Assembly (NCBI RefSeq): GCF_029051645.1
Contig: NZ_JAACFS010000007.1
Location: forward strand, 62,001-126,000
Reading direction: 5' to 3'
DNA length: 64,000 bases
DNA from: Bradyrhizobium sp. CSA112
GTDB taxonomy: Bacteria > Pseudomonadota > Alphaproteobacteria > Rhizobiales > Xanthobacteraceae
The position numbers and the translations under genes are program-made. Position 1 is the stretch's first letter, and each line of letters begins with the position of its first letter. The notes beneath the pieces were generated by a model. It worked only from the letters and a program-made list of their open reading frames with translations, did not search any database and was not told the origin of the DNA. Below are positions 18,785 to 28,204 of the stretch, piece after piece.

Positions 18785-18923
18785 ATGCACACCTTGACCC
18801 GCCAGCCGTGCACGCGGATTCGTCCAGCATTCTCTTTTTCACCGCTTGTTCGGAACGTCGAAGACGGATAGCCGTGGATTGCGCGGCGAACGTTGAGACG
18901 CTCAAGGAGGAACTCCGGGTAGG

Positions 18924-19346
18924 TCATCGGGATGCATTCATGAGGTGCAAGACTTTCGGTACGCTATGCGTTGACTCAGGTGCTTTGGCCATAGCGTCAC
19001 CTCTCCCGCAGACTTTCCTGCCTGTATACCGCCGCAGCGGCGACAGCAGATACTCGATGATCCTGCGTTGCCCGGTCTTGATCTCGACCGTTACCGCCAT
19101 GCCGGGCGCCAGATCGACCATACGATCTTCCACCTGCATCCTCGTCTGATCGAGCGCAACGCGCGCGGCATAGATCAATTCCAGCCCCGGCGGTTCGCTG
19201 CTGCGCGCGGTCTGGCCGGCCTGGCGCTGAGCTTCGGCCTGATGCCCCGCCGGCTTGTCGCGCATGACGGCGTCCTGCGAAACGCTGACGACCTTGCCGT
19301 GCAGCAAACCGTATTTCGTGAAGTTGAATGTATCGACCTTGACCAA
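18924..19346 (-). pseudogene. C-terminal fragment of a second HlyD-type adaptor
   Basis: The translation [20 protein letters not shown] through [20 protein letters not shown] and YLLSPLRRY is closely similar to the C-terminal 110 residues of the intact HlyD at 20193-21671 ([20 protein letters not shown] ... [17 protein letters not shown]). The first 380 residues (membrane anchor, coiled coil and lipoyl halves) are missing. The fragment begins abruptly where the upstream sequence becomes an unrelated reading frame. It is a partial duplicate of the neighbouring gene or a remnant of a replaced secretion locus. Confidence 0.8.
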
Positions 19347-19654
19347 GCGAGAAGCTTACTCCAGATACATCGCTGCTGTCTCCGTATGTCAGCGTCGTTG
19401 TCTGAACGAATCCAAGCCCAGACCTCTTGATCACCCCCGAAGAATTCTGCGATCGCACCCAAATTAACGCCAAGGCTTGTTGTCTCACCATCGATCGACT
19501 TCGGGCTAACGGTGCCATACACACCAAAGCTATTGTTGGGGCCGAACGCTGTTGCGTAAACGCCCCCACCGACAGTCCCGCCCCATTGCGTTAGCGGAAT
19601 TCCCGCCGTGAGCTGACGACCATACTGCAATGCAAGTTCAGGAAAGTTCGACAT
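19347..19654 (-). pseudogene. N-terminal fragment of an unknown protein joined to the HlyD fragment
   Basis: About 100 codons starting MSNFPELALQYGRQLTAGIP and continuing with a Gly/Thr-rich stretch (GGTVGGGVYATAFGPNNSFG). No family was recognised. At about 19347 the similarity changes to HlyD in a different frame, so the original protein is truncated and the reading frame continues only as an out-of-frame shadow of HlyD. It could be the start of a secreted substrate or accessory gene of the type I system, but this is only positional inference. Confidence 0.45.
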
Positions 19655-19684
19655 TTGATATCCACCATGCGCAACTTTGCCGAA

Positions 19685-19993
19685 TTAACGAGATCTAATT
19701 GTAGAGAAGGCTGACCACGCAACGATTCCCACGACGAGTAAGGACAATCCAAGACCGCCCAGTGACATGGCGAGAAACAGCCAGCGGGGCATTGTTCGCT
19801 TCAACCAATTAAAGTAGACATCTTCTAACTTTCCTATTGCCGCCAAGGCGACAGCCATCGCTACGAAGAGAATGATATTTGATGCTGTTGATGACCATGC
19901 TTCACCAACAGCATCGCTTCTCTGAGCACCGGCAGAACCACCTAAACCAACCAAGATAGTCACTACACGGAGTGCCTCATCCCAGGTGAGCAT
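19685..19993 (-). CDS. Small integral membrane protein
   Basis: A 102-residue protein with three hydrophobic stretches: a short N-terminal one (residues 8-22), one at about 39-53 (NIILFVAMAVALAAI) and one at about 72-97 (FLMSLGGLGL-like, then LLVVGIVAWSAF). There is a charged loop KLEDVYFNWLKRTMPR. No known family was recognised. It lies between the truncated unknown gene and hlyD on the same strand and could be an accessory or immunity protein of the secretion locus. Confidence 0.5.
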   Translation of the reverse strand: MLTWDEALRVVTILVGLGGSAGAQRSDAVGEAWSSTASNIILFVAMAVALAAIGKLEDVYFNWLKRTMPRWLFLAMSLGGLGLSLLVVGIVAWSAFSTIRSR

Positions 19994-20192
19994 ATGATCT
20001 CGTCCTCACCAAGAAGCTTTCGCTCAGCACTATCCGCAAGAACCCGGCGCAGCTTCAGTTCTGATCATTCGTCCTTCCCGCAACCAGCACTATCTCGCCG
20101 TCTCCCACTACATAGACGACTGACGTCATGCTAACACGCAACGATTTGGTGCATTATCTTTGCACCTTGAGAGTGTACTCCATTCATCCCGC

Positions 20193-21671
20193 TCACCTCT
20201 CCCTTGCCGCTTCATGCCGATAGCGCAGCAGCGGCGACAGCAGATATTCGATGACGCGGCGCTGGCCCGTCTTGATCTCCACCGTCACCGCCATGCCGGG
20301 CGCGAGACTGACGGTCTTGTCCTCGATTTGCATTTGCGTGCGGTCGAGCGAGACGCGCGCGGAGTAGACCAGTTCCTGTCCCTGAGGCTCGCTGGTGTCG
20401 GAAAGCGCCGCGCGTTGCGTCGCGCCGCCCGTCCGATCGGCGGGTTTTTCACGGGTGATGGCGTCCTGCGAGACGTTGATTACCTCGCCGTGCAGCATGC
20501 CGTATTTGGTGAAATTGAACGTATCGATCTTGATCTCCGCGGGTTGCCCCGGCACCACGAAACCGATGTCGCGGTTCGGCACCATGGCTTCCGCTTCGAG
20601 CTTGCTATCGGCCGGCACGATCGCCATCAGTTGCTGCGCCGGCGTCACCACGCCGCCGACGGTGTGGATCGCCAACTGCTGCACTGTGCCGTCAACCGGC
20701 GCGCGCAACATCTGGTCGCTCATCTTGCGCTCGGCCTTGACGATATCCTCGCCGAGTTGCGCCACCTTCTGCTCGGCCTCGGCGAGATCGGTCATGACGC
20801 CGCGTGCATACTCAGCGCGCGTCTGCTCGCGGCTCGCTTCCAGAGCCGCCTTGGCCGCAGCGGTCTCCACCAGGCGGCGACGCTGCACGATCAGATCATG
20901 ACGCTGCTCGCTGAGCTTGAGCTGCGAGTCGAGGAATGCGAGGCGGTTGCCGAACTCCATCTTGAGGAGCTTCTGGCGAACCTCCGCGGTCTCCGCGACG
21001 AACGGAAGGCTGGCTTCAACCTTGTCGATCAGCGCAGCGATCTCATCGGCCTCGGCCGCCTTCTGCGCGATCTGCTGATCGAGCGAGAGGATTTTCGCGG
21101 CCTGCTGCTCGGCCTGCGCCAGCATCGCCGCACGCGTGCGCAGCACCTCATAGGTCGGCGCCTGCGGCGGCGGGGCAAAATCACCAGCCGTGTTGGTGGC
21201 AAGCCCGGCACGCAAAGCGGCGAGACGCGCCACATCAAGGCGGGCGCGCAAAAGCTCATGGCCGACGCGGTTGCGCTCGGCAGTCGAGATGGTGCGATCG
21301 ATCTCCAGCAGCACGTCGCCTTCGCGCACCTTGTCGCCGTCGCGAACGCGGATCGCGGTCACGGTGCCGGCTTCGAGCGGCTGGATCGTTTTGGTGCGGC
21401 CGGTCGGCACGATCTTGCCTTGCGCGGTGGCGATGATGTCGATCTTGCCCAGACACGCCCACAACAGGGCAGCGACGAAGAACGCGATGATGGTGAAAGC
21501 GATGGCGCGGCCCGCCGGCGACGCCGGGGTTTCGATGATCTCCAGCGCGGCCGGCAGGAATTCGAGCTCGTCACGATGGCGCACCACGCGCAGCGGCGGG
21601 ACCTTGGCCGGAGCGGCTTCGACGGCAGCGCTATCAACGGCCATCGCGTAACCCCGCCATCTCTGGTTCAC
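20193..21671 (-). CDS. hlyD: HlyD-family type I secretion periplasmic adaptor
   Basis: A 492-residue membrane fusion protein. It has a short cytosolic N-terminus, one membrane anchor ([20 protein letters not shown]), a first lipoyl half ([20 protein letters not shown]), a long coiled coil at about residues 140-330, the second lipoyl half ([20 protein letters not shown]) and a C-terminal beta-barrel region ending [15 protein letters not shown]. It links the inner-membrane ABC transporter to a TolC-like channel. A GTG at 21671 overlaps the stop of the upstream ABC gene (GTGTGA), suggesting coupling; an ATG at 21644 is an alternative start. No TolC gene or RTX substrate lies in the window. Confidence 0.9.
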   Translation of the reverse strand: MNQRWRGYAMAVDSAAVEAAPAKVPPLRVVRHRDELEFLPAALEIIETPASPAGRAIAFTIIAFFVAALLWACLGKIDIIATAQGKIVPTGRTKTIQPLEAGTVTAIRVRDGDKVREGDVLLEIDRTISTAERNRVGHELLRARLDVARLAALRAGLATNTAGDFAPPPQAPTYEVLRTRAAMLAQAEQQAAKILSLDQQIAQKAAEADEIAALIDKVEASLPFVAETAEVRQKLLKMEFGNRLAFLDSQLKLSEQRHDLIVQRRRLVETAAAKAALEASREQTRAEYARGVMTDLAEAEQKVAQLGEDIVKAERKMSDQMLRAPVDGTVQQLAIHTVGGVVTPAQQLMAIVPADSKLEAEAMVPNRDIGFVVPGQPAEIKIDTFNFTKYGMLHGEVINVSQDAITREKPADRTGGATQRAALSDTSEPQGQELVYSARVSLDRTQMQIEDKTVSLAPGMAVTVEIKTGQRRVIEYLLSPLLRYRHEAARER

Positions 21672-23840
21672 ACCACTTCATGCAAGCCCGCCTGGATCCG
21701 GTGCAGGTTGGCGTAGCGGCCGCCCTTGCGAATGAGTTCGTCATGGCTGCCGTCCTCGACCAGCCGGCCCCGCTCCAGCGTCAGGATGCAGTCGGCGTTG
21801 CGCACGGTGGAGAGCCGGTGCGCGATGATCAGCACGGTGCGGCCGCGCACGATACTGCGCATGTTCTCCTGGATCACCCGCTCGCTCTCATAATCGAGCG
21901 CGCTGGTCGCCTCGTCGAAAATCAGAATGCGGGGATCGCCGACCAGCGCGCGCAATGGCGATGCGTTGGCGCTGCCCGCCCGACAGGCTGGCACCGCGCT
22001 CACCGACCATGGTGTCGTAACCTTCGGGCAGCTCAAGGATGAAATCGTGCGCGCCGGCGAGCTTCGCCGCCGCAACCACACGCTCCATCGCCATCGCGGG
22101 GTCCGCCAGCGCGATGTTGTCGCGGACCGTCCGGTTGAACAGGACGTTTTCCTGCAGCACCACGCCGACCTGTCGGCGCAACCAGGCGACATCGACCATC
22201 GCGAGGTCTACGCCGTCAACGAGAATGCGGCCGGCCTCAGGCACGTAGAGCCGCTGCACCAGTTTTGCGAGCGTCGATTTGCCGGAGCCGGAGGCGCCGA
22301 CGATGCCGACCACCTGCCCGGCCGGCACATTGATGCTGACATCATGCAGCACCTGCGGTCCATCGAGCCGGTAGCGGAAATCGACGTGATCGAAGCCGAT
22401 GGCGCCGCGGATCGGCGGCGGCGTAGCCCGCCCCGGCGTATAGGCCGGCTCCGGCGCAGTGTTGAGGATGTCGCCAAGCCGCGCGATCGACAGTCGCGCC
22501 TGGTGGAAATCCTGCCATAGCTGCGCCAGCCGCAGCACCGGCTGCGCGACCCGGCCGGCCAGCATGTTGAAGGCGACGAGTTCGCCCACCGTCAAGCTGC
22601 CGTCGATAACGAGAAGCGCGCCGAAATACAACGTCAGCGCGGTGACGATCTTGCTGATCAGTTGCACGCCCTGGCTTGCCCAGTTGCCGAGCGACAGCAC
22701 GCGGAAGCTTGCCGCGACATAGCCGGCGAGCTGCTCTTCCCAGCGCCGCTGCATCTGCGGCTCGACCGCCATCGCCTTCAGCGTCTCGACGCCGTTGACG
22801 CTTTCGACCAGGAACGACTGGTTCTCGGCACCGCGGTTGAACTTCTCGTCAAGCCGCTGCTTGAACAACGGCGTCACGCCCGCCGAAATCGCAATGTAGA
22901 ACGGGAATGAGCCGATCACGGTCCAGGTCAGCGCCGGCGAGTAATAATACATCACGCCCAGAAACACGAAGGTGAACAACAGGTCGATCACCAGCGTCAG
23001 CGCCGAGCCGGTGAGAAAATTGCGGATGTTTTCCAGTTCGCGGACCCGGGCGACCGAGTCGCCTGCCCGCCGTGCGCCAAAATAGGCGATCGGCAGCGCG
23101 ATCAGATGCCGGAATAGTCGGGCGCCGAGCTCAACGTCGATGCGGTTGGTGGTGTGGGCAAACACGTAGGTGCGGAGCGCGGCGAGCACCGTCTCGAAGA
23201 TCGACACCGCGATCAAGCCTGCGACCAACACATCAAGCGTGGTCAACCCGCGATGCACCAGCACCTTGTCGATCACCACCTGGAAGAACAGCGGGGTGAT
23301 CAGCGCAAATACCTGCAGGAAGAACGAGGCGACCAGCACTTCGGTGAGCAACCCGCGGTATTTGTGTATCGCCTGCAAGAACCACGTGATGTCGAAGCGC
23401 CGCGCTAGTTCGGCCAGGGAGGCACGGCGCGTCATCAGCACGAGCCGACCGGACCACGTCGCCTCGAAATCCTTGCGCTCCATCAGTTGAGGCCGGCCGT
23501 TGACCGGATCATGCACCAGCACCTTGTCGTCAGCGACCTTGCCAAGAATCAGGAATGAGCCGTCAGTGCGTTCGGCGATGGCCGGCAGCGCGGTGGTGGC
23601 GAGCCGCAACCAGTCCTTGGTGACGAGACGCGCTTTGAGCCCTAACGCCTTGGCGCAGCGCACGATCTCCGAGTGATCAACAACCCCGCCTCCGAGCCGA
23701 TGACTGATTTGCTCGGGCTCGACCGCCACACCGTTGAATCGGAGCAACAGAACCAGGCACGCAAGACCGGAATCAGAATTGTCGTTTGCGGTCTCAGGCA
23801 TACCCATCCCAGGCCAGCACAGCCATTTTCCCATAAACAT
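21668..23840 (-). pseudogene. hlyB: HlyB-type ABC exporter, frameshifted in the nucleotide-binding domain
   Basis: A HlyB-like exporter of about 720 residues. It has an N-terminal C39-like domain in which the catalytic Cys position is Ser (SDSGLACL), then a six-helix transmembrane domain (LQVFALITPLFFQVVIDKVL; LGARLFRHLIALPIAYFGAR), then an ATPase with Walker A GASGSGKST and signature LSGGQRQR. At 21946-21953 the minus strand reads IAIARAG and loses frame. The other frame continues correctly with [20 protein letters not shown] (Walker B) to the C-terminus ...GLHEVV. One GC dinucleotide is missing from a GC repeat. As written, the product lacks Walker B and the H-loop. The exact start (23840, 23807 or 23801) is uncertain. 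Confidence 0.88.
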
Positions 23841-24275
23841 CTAGTAGTTGAACCTATAGGACGTCTCCCGTCGAGCAAATCGATTTGTTTTTCATTTATT
23901 GTTTCGGGTTCGGGTCTCCTCAATCGTCCTACTTAAATGGACCTTGGTTTGGCTCGAGCAAAGGACGGGCGCATGGATGACAGGGTAATAGGTATTCCGG
24001 TTTTCCTGTATGATCAGCAGCGCGATAGCGGCGGGGATCTCCGTAGTCCAGTTCGTCATCGAGGGCTCGGACAGCACCGCACTGGCTTCGCGCGTCGGCT
24101 GCTCCTGCGACTTGTGTCTACCCTGGCCCACCCGGACATCTCTAGAATGTACGCGGTCGGAGCGTTGCGGCAGCCGCCAGAGCGCCTGGGCGACAATAGC
24201 ACGTCGTACCAGCCTCGACGGGACTCGGATTTCGGTGAGGCTATATGCCCGGGACTCAAAACTGACTTGAAATAG

Positions 24276-24681
24276 ACTCAGAACTTCTTTCGACGTTGAG
24301 GGGCTGGGAGCAAACATCGCGGCCGTGGCCAAGGCACCGATCCAGCGGGTCGCGGCTTGTGCAGCGCATCGCGGCTGGCGCAATTTGAAGGTGCTTTCAG
24401 CCGCCAACAACAGCTTCAAGCGCGACTATCATGGCGAGGATGAGGAGGGACAGCAGGTGCCGATGCTCACCGTATTCCACAAGGGCGCCGATGGGGTGAT
24501 TAGGCTGAGCTGGGCCTCCGAACTGTTGTTCTTGCCGACCGAACCGGGGCAGGATCCACGACATGTCGGCACGATCGAGCCGATGTGGACCCTCTTGGAT
24601 CTCACTCCTGGAGGGCGGCCCGACGCGTACGAGCAAATCGAATACGAATGCTGTCGGCCCGAAGCGCCAGCGAGTACTTAG
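24276..24681 (+). pseudogene. DUF899 (thioredoxin-like) protein, 5'-truncated
   Basis: The frame reads ANIAAVAKAPIQRVAACAAH, RGWRNLKVLSAANNSFKRDY, a body around VPMLTVFHKGADGVIRLSWA, then SELLFLPTEPGQDPRHVGTI and LDLTPGGRPD. This is the C-terminal half of the DUF899 family (thioredoxin-like, usually about 230-250 residues). The N-terminal half with the CxxC-like region is missing and no good start codon precedes the fragment; a GTG at 24325 lies inside the conserved part. It is probably a dead fragment. Confidence 0.75.
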
Positions 24682-24940
24682 CGAGCATACAGCAACTTCG
24701 AAATCGCGCGCTCGTGCCTCAGAACAGTGGCTTTGCCGACGCCGGCGCGGAGTTGCCAGGGTCTGAAAAGAGTCGACTCCAGCCGTAGCCCGAATGGGCG
24801 CTCTGGAGAGCGCCGCGAATGTCTGGAACTGGCCCTGGCCGGACCTCCCGTGATTTCCGCTTTTCCGCCGCTCGTGGCAGCTAAGCAGACATCACTTAGA
24901 GATTGCAGAACGGTCGCGATTTGCGAGTACGCGCCATCCG

Positions 24941-25339
24941 CTAATTCAGTTTGCCCTTTTGGGCATCGGGCGATGGATGTGTGGCCTTCGCCGAATTGCG
25001 CGCCTTCATCCGGTCAGCCAGCATCCGAAGCTCATCCGCAAGAACGGTCCCTTTCGGAACCGGATAGTCATGGGAAATGCGATCATTCATATGAACGCGG
25101 AGGAGCACTTCTCCCGCAGTCTCAACGATCTGCACTCCTTCAATGCGCGGAAGGGCCATGCTGTCTGCGGCCGGACTTCCAATCGCCTCCTCTAGCGAGG
25201 TCCTCAACGCACCGATAAGGTCTGCCGTCTCTATTGTGCTTAGAGCGATTTCGTGTTCACCGCGCTCATCGGTGAACCCAATAATCACCCGTCCATCCCG
25301 TGAATCCGTATAGGTTAGCTTCATAATCTTGGCTCTCAT
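24941..25339 (-). CDS. Conserved-looking hypothetical protein
   Basis: A 132-residue soluble protein beginning MRAKIMKLTYTDSRDGRVII. The N-terminal half looks like beta strands, followed by a helical segment (DLIGALRTSLEEAIGS) and a basic tail. I do not recognise the family. Its ATG overlaps the stop codon of a 54-codon upstream gene (TAATG at 25341-25337), which supports the start at 25339 and suggests translational coupling; an in-frame ATG at 25324 is possible. Function unknown. Confidence 0.55.
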   Translation of the reverse strand: MRAKIMKLTYTDSRDGRVIIGFTDERGEHEIALSTIETADLIGALRTSLEEAIGSPAADSMALPRIEGVQIVETAGEVLLRVHMNDRISHDYPVPKGTVLADELRMLADRMKARNSAKATHPSPDAQKGKLN

Positions 25340-25503
25340 TAGGGTTGCAATCCTACTGCGACACGTGCCGTTGCCAATAGCCGGTGAAGTCTACGGATTT
25401 CCTGTGCTTCAACGCCAGTTCTGCAATCCGGCTCATCTAAATCCCATTGGAACCCCGCGGTTGTCCTCACGCCATGAGCTTTCCTGAGGGTACGCGCTAT
25501 CAT
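25339..25503 (-). CDS. Small hypothetical protein coupled to the downstream gene
   Basis: A 54-residue reading frame starting MIARTLRKAHGVRTTAGFQW and ending LLATARVAVGLQP. Its TAA overlaps the ATG of the 132-residue gene as TAATG. A GAGGG lies about 9 bases before the ATG. No family was recognised. The evidence is the overlap and reasonable codon use. Confidence 0.45.
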   Translation of the reverse strand: MIARTLRKAHGVRTTAGFQWDLDEPDCRTGVEAQEIRRLHRLLATARVAVGLQP

Positions 25504-25896
25504 CCGACGGCGCCCTCGGCCGCGATCAGTGTCGACACGTCATGACCGCAACGCCCCAAGCCACCTCGCCGGAAAGCCGCTCGCTTTCTTGGCCGGTTCT
25601 CGACCGGCCGCAATTGTGCTCGCCACGACATCATAGTGCTCGCCACGACATCGTTTCCATGTCAGTTCGTGCATATCAGTTCGTGATCAACGATCTTCGA
25701 CCATTCACTCAGACTGGGCCCCACGAACAGCAATCACCTGTGCCCGCCAACCTCCGCAATCGTCGCCGTCGATCGCGCTGCGCGCAACCGGCCTTGCTCT
25801 CGGGCCCAGTCAAATCCCCATAGCACCTGCGGCCCCGCCGCAGTCCGCCCAATCGCGGTTTCCTCCTTTGGAGGTTTTCATACGCCGACCCCCGGA
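25504..25896. other. Intergenic region with a short direct repeat
   Basis: No gene was recognised. Near 25617-25650 the phrase TGCTCGCCACGACATC occurs twice with a few bases between (about 25617 and 25637), and CAGTTCGTG is also doubled at about 25662-25685. These are probably slippage products. Confidence 0.4.
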
Positions 25897-26087
25897 GTCC
25901 ATGGCGACGTCGTCAGGCGTACCAGTTAATATTGTGCGACAAGTAGTCTGGTGCACAACCGCCCTTCCGACGACCCTGACGCCGCGGACGTGCGATGACT
26001 AAGGCGATCGTCAACATCGCCACGCCGCTCGGGAATGCCGTGCACGATCACATCGTCGGCAAGAACGGGCATGCGAGGTTGACCTGA
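25897..26087 (+). pseudogene. RadC-like JAB-domain protein remnant
   Basis: VHGDVVRR and, after an in-frame stop, ATSSLVHNRPSDDPDAADVR correspond to RadC ...PREVVKRALEL...ILVHNHPSGDP.... After a one-base frameshift the match continues as MTKAIVNIATPLGNAVHDHI and VGKNGHARL, the RadC C-terminus (normally ...VHDHIIVGKNGHASL...). The metal-binding HxHP motif is mutated to HNRP. RadC-type proteins are often carried on mobile elements. Confidence 0.7.
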
Positions 26088-26172
26088 CGCTCGACAAGAT
26101 GATCTTTGCGAGGACAGCCAGGGGAAACTTCTGAGCCCGGCGCGCCGCCGTGACTGTATCGATCACGAGAAG

Positions 26173-26436
26173 TTATCCGAGCGGCGCGTCTTCCGTGTGC
26201 TCGGCGCTCCGCAGCCCGAAGGCTAAGCAGCCTGGCGCAATGCGTTTCCAGCTTGAATTTATGCTCCTGTTCGAGCCGAAACTGCAGAAGGCAAGGCCGG
26301 AGCGTTCTCCATCGGTGGTGAGCTTGGGACGAGTCAGCTGCGGTCGATTCGGATCCAAATAGTGCTTGAATCTTTCGATGAGGCGACCGCGACGAGTTGA
26401 ACCCTCGGTCGATTGCGACGTCCCCCCATACCTCAT
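26173..26436 (-). CDS. Hypothetical protein, possibly frameshifted
   Basis: An 87-codon frame starting MRYGGTSQSTEGSTRRGRLI behind a good ribosome binding site (AAGGAGA, 4-5 bases from the ATG). The first 45 residues (ERFKHYLDPNRPQLTRPKLT) look protein-like. The remainder is Ser/Cys-rich and less convincing. In another frame the downstream sequence reads LLQFRLEQEHKFKLETHCAR, a better helical continuation, so a frameshift after about residue 45 is possible. It lies 55 bases downstream of the CheR-like gene on the same strand. No family was recognised. Confidence 0.35.
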   Translation of the reverse strand: MRYGGTSQSTEGSTRRGRLIERFKHYLDPNRPQLTRPKLTTDGERSGLAFCSFGSNRSINSSWKRIAPGCLAFGLRSAEHTEDAPLG

Positions 26437-26491
26437 CCCCTCTCCTTCGTTTCCGCCCCATTGACTCGAAAAGCCGAATCCTCGTCCCGGT

Positions 26492-27301
26492 TCAGCCAGC
26501 CTTCGTGAACACATGCGGCATGCCTGCGGCGGAAACAAAACGCGGATCGGCCAGTTGCTCGTGCGAGCCCACGACCAGAAATCCATCTGGGACGAGCCGC
26601 TCAGCGAACACCGTCAAGACCTTCTGCCGCAGCGATGGTGCGAAATACGTGAATGCGAGATACCGGCAGAGAATGAGGTCGAAAGCGCCGGACGGCGCTT
26701 CCGAGCGCAAATCCTGCTTCAGGAAAATCACGCCCTCACGATGCTGCTCCTGGATACAGAAGTGTGATCCGACCTGCTCGAATGCACGCGCAATCAGGTC
26801 CGGCGGGACCTCCCGTAAGCTGGTGCGGCCATAGCAGCCGACGCGCGCACGCGCGAGAAGCTCACCGTCGATGTCGGTTGCGACCAGCAACATTTCCGTC
26901 TTGGGACCGGCGCAACCCGAACCGAGATCCCAGAGGATCCTCATCGAATAGGGCTCCTCGCCAGATGCGCAGCCGGCCGACCAGCAACGGACAGGACGCC
27001 GTTCCGAACAAGCACGTTCGGCGACGGTCGGCAGTATGCCGGTCCGCAAACAGTCGAAGACGCCACGATCCCGGAAAAAGCGCGACATCGTGATGTGGCA
27101 GAATTGGTCGAGCACCCGCCATTCTTGTGCGTCACCCTCCAGGCGCTCGCGATAGGCGGCGAATCCATTTAGTCCGAGGGCGGCGATGCGGTGTCTCACT
27201 CTCTTGCAGACCTGATGCCGCACCTTCCGGAAGCCCAGCCAATGCATATCGAGTTGCGGCAAGGCCCATTGCAGAAATGCCGTGCAATCAGCGTCGCGCA
27301 T
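26492..27301 (-). CDS. CheR-like protein-glutamate/SAM-dependent methyltransferase
   Basis: A 269-residue protein with CheR architecture. An N-terminal helical domain (VCKRVRHRIAALGLNGFAAY) is followed by the FFRD segment typical of CheR (CHITMSRFFRDRGVFD), then the SAM-binding motif CWSAGCASGEEPYS at about residues 106-119 and ATDIDGELLARARVG. The C-terminal part keeps FDLILCRYLAFTYF and PDGFLVVGSHE. The methylation target is unclear: no CheA, CheB, CheW or receptor gene is nearby, so it is an orphan. The ATG at 27301 gives the usual family length; the frame is open further upstream without a better start. Confidence 0.82.
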   Translation of the reverse strand: MRDADCTAFLQWALPQLDMHWLGFRKVRHQVCKRVRHRIAALGLNGFAAYRERLEGDAQEWRVLDQFCHITMSRFFRDRGVFDCLRTGILPTVAERACSERRPVRCWSAGCASGEEPYSMRILWDLGSGCAGPKTEMLLVATDIDGELLARARVGCYGRTSLREVPPDLIARAFEQVGSHFCIQEQHREGVIFLKQDLRSEAPSGAFDLILCRYLAFTYFAPSLRQKVLTVFAERLVPDGFLVVGSHEQLADPRFVSAAGMPHVFTKAG

Positions 27302-27357
27302 GGCCGGGACACACTCTCCGCCGCGCTCATGTCCGATCCGTCGCTCGGTCCGCCCCT

Positions 27358-28179
27358 TCAACCGGATGGGTTCTGAATTCGGCCCCAAGTGCTCTTGGTG
27401 CCCCAGATTCCCGAGCGCAGCGCCTCGAGCTGCACGATCTGACTGTGATCGACGAACAGATTGACCTCGTTTCCGTAGTTCTTGACATACCATTCGAATA
27501 CCGGCGGATCGGCGCCTTCGAACATGACCCTTTCGAGTCCGAGCTGATTGATGACGCGGGCGACCACATCAGTGCGCCAGATGCTCACGTTTTCGGTGAT
27601 CCCTTCGCTTTCGACCATGATGATGTCCGCTCCGGCATCGAGCGCCCGCTCAGCCTGGGCGATCAGCCAGCCGACATCCTTGGTGCCTTCGGCTGCGAGC
27701 TCCTCGGCCGACGTGCTGCCGCCAGCGCCGAACTGAATGCCAAGTTCGGGTTTCGCCTTCAGCCCGGCTTTTTTCACCTTCTGCACCAGGCGCAGCAGGC
27801 TGTCGGTAGGAAGGCTGATGAAGCCCGTGGAAATCTCGATGACGTCAAAGCCAAGCGCCTTGGCCTCCTCGATGTAGCGATCGACCGCGTCCCCGCCGAA
27901 GCGCAGAACATTTTCCATCCAGCCGCCGGTTGAGACGTAGACATCGTGATCGCGTGCCAGCTTGTTGATCGACCTGACGGCCTCGGCCGGCATGAGCGCA
28001 AACGAGCCGCCCGCATATTTAAAGCCGTCGACATACGCGCCGACCGTTTCCAGGATATCGGCAAGATGGCGGGAACCATAGGCGCTGTAATAGGGACCTC
28101 GGATCTCTGTGATTCCGATCCGCCGCGGCTTGGCCGAACGCGCCGCCCGGGGGATGAAAGAAAACGTGGTTTCTGCCAT
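27358..28179 (-). CDS. Phosphosulfolactate synthase (ComA)-family protein
   Basis: A 273-residue TIM-barrel protein of the ComA family (PF02679). ComA adds sulfite to phosphoenolpyruvate to make (2R)-phosphosulfolactate in archaeal coenzyme M synthesis. Conserved features include YVDGFKYAGGSFALMP, VSTGGWMENVL, FDVIEISTGFISLP, ELGIQFGAGG and IIMVESEGITENV. AGGAGG lies before the ATG at 28179. It follows an MmgE/PrpD gene by 25 bases on the same strand, so the two form an operon. Bacteria do not use coenzyme M generally, so the true substrate here is uncertain; ComB and ComC partners are not visible. Confidence 0.85.
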   Translation of the reverse strand: MAETTFSFIPRAARSAKPRRIGITEIRGPYYSAYGSRHLADILETVGAYVDGFKYAGGSFALMPAEAVRSINKLARDHDVYVSTGGWMENVLRFGGDAVDRYIEEAKALGFDVIEISTGFISLPTDSLLRLVQKVKKAGLKAKPELGIQFGAGGSTSAEELAAEGTKDVGWLIAQAERALDAGADIIMVESEGITENVSIWRTDVVARVINQLGLERVMFEGADPPVFEWYVKNYGNEVNLFVDHSQIVQLEALRSGIWGTKSTWGRIQNPSG

Positions 28180-28204
28180 GGCTTCGTCCTCCTGAGAAAT
28201 TTGT

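Noticed and set aside
20160..21716. A 518-codon plus-strand open frame opposite hlyD
   Set aside because: It is the antisense shadow of the HlyD gene; its translation is His/Arg/Leu-rich and has no recognisable domain.
23892..24419. A 175-codon minus-strand frame upstream of hlyB
   Set aside because: Part of it is antisense to the DUF899 fragment, it has mixed composition, no ribosome binding site and no family match.
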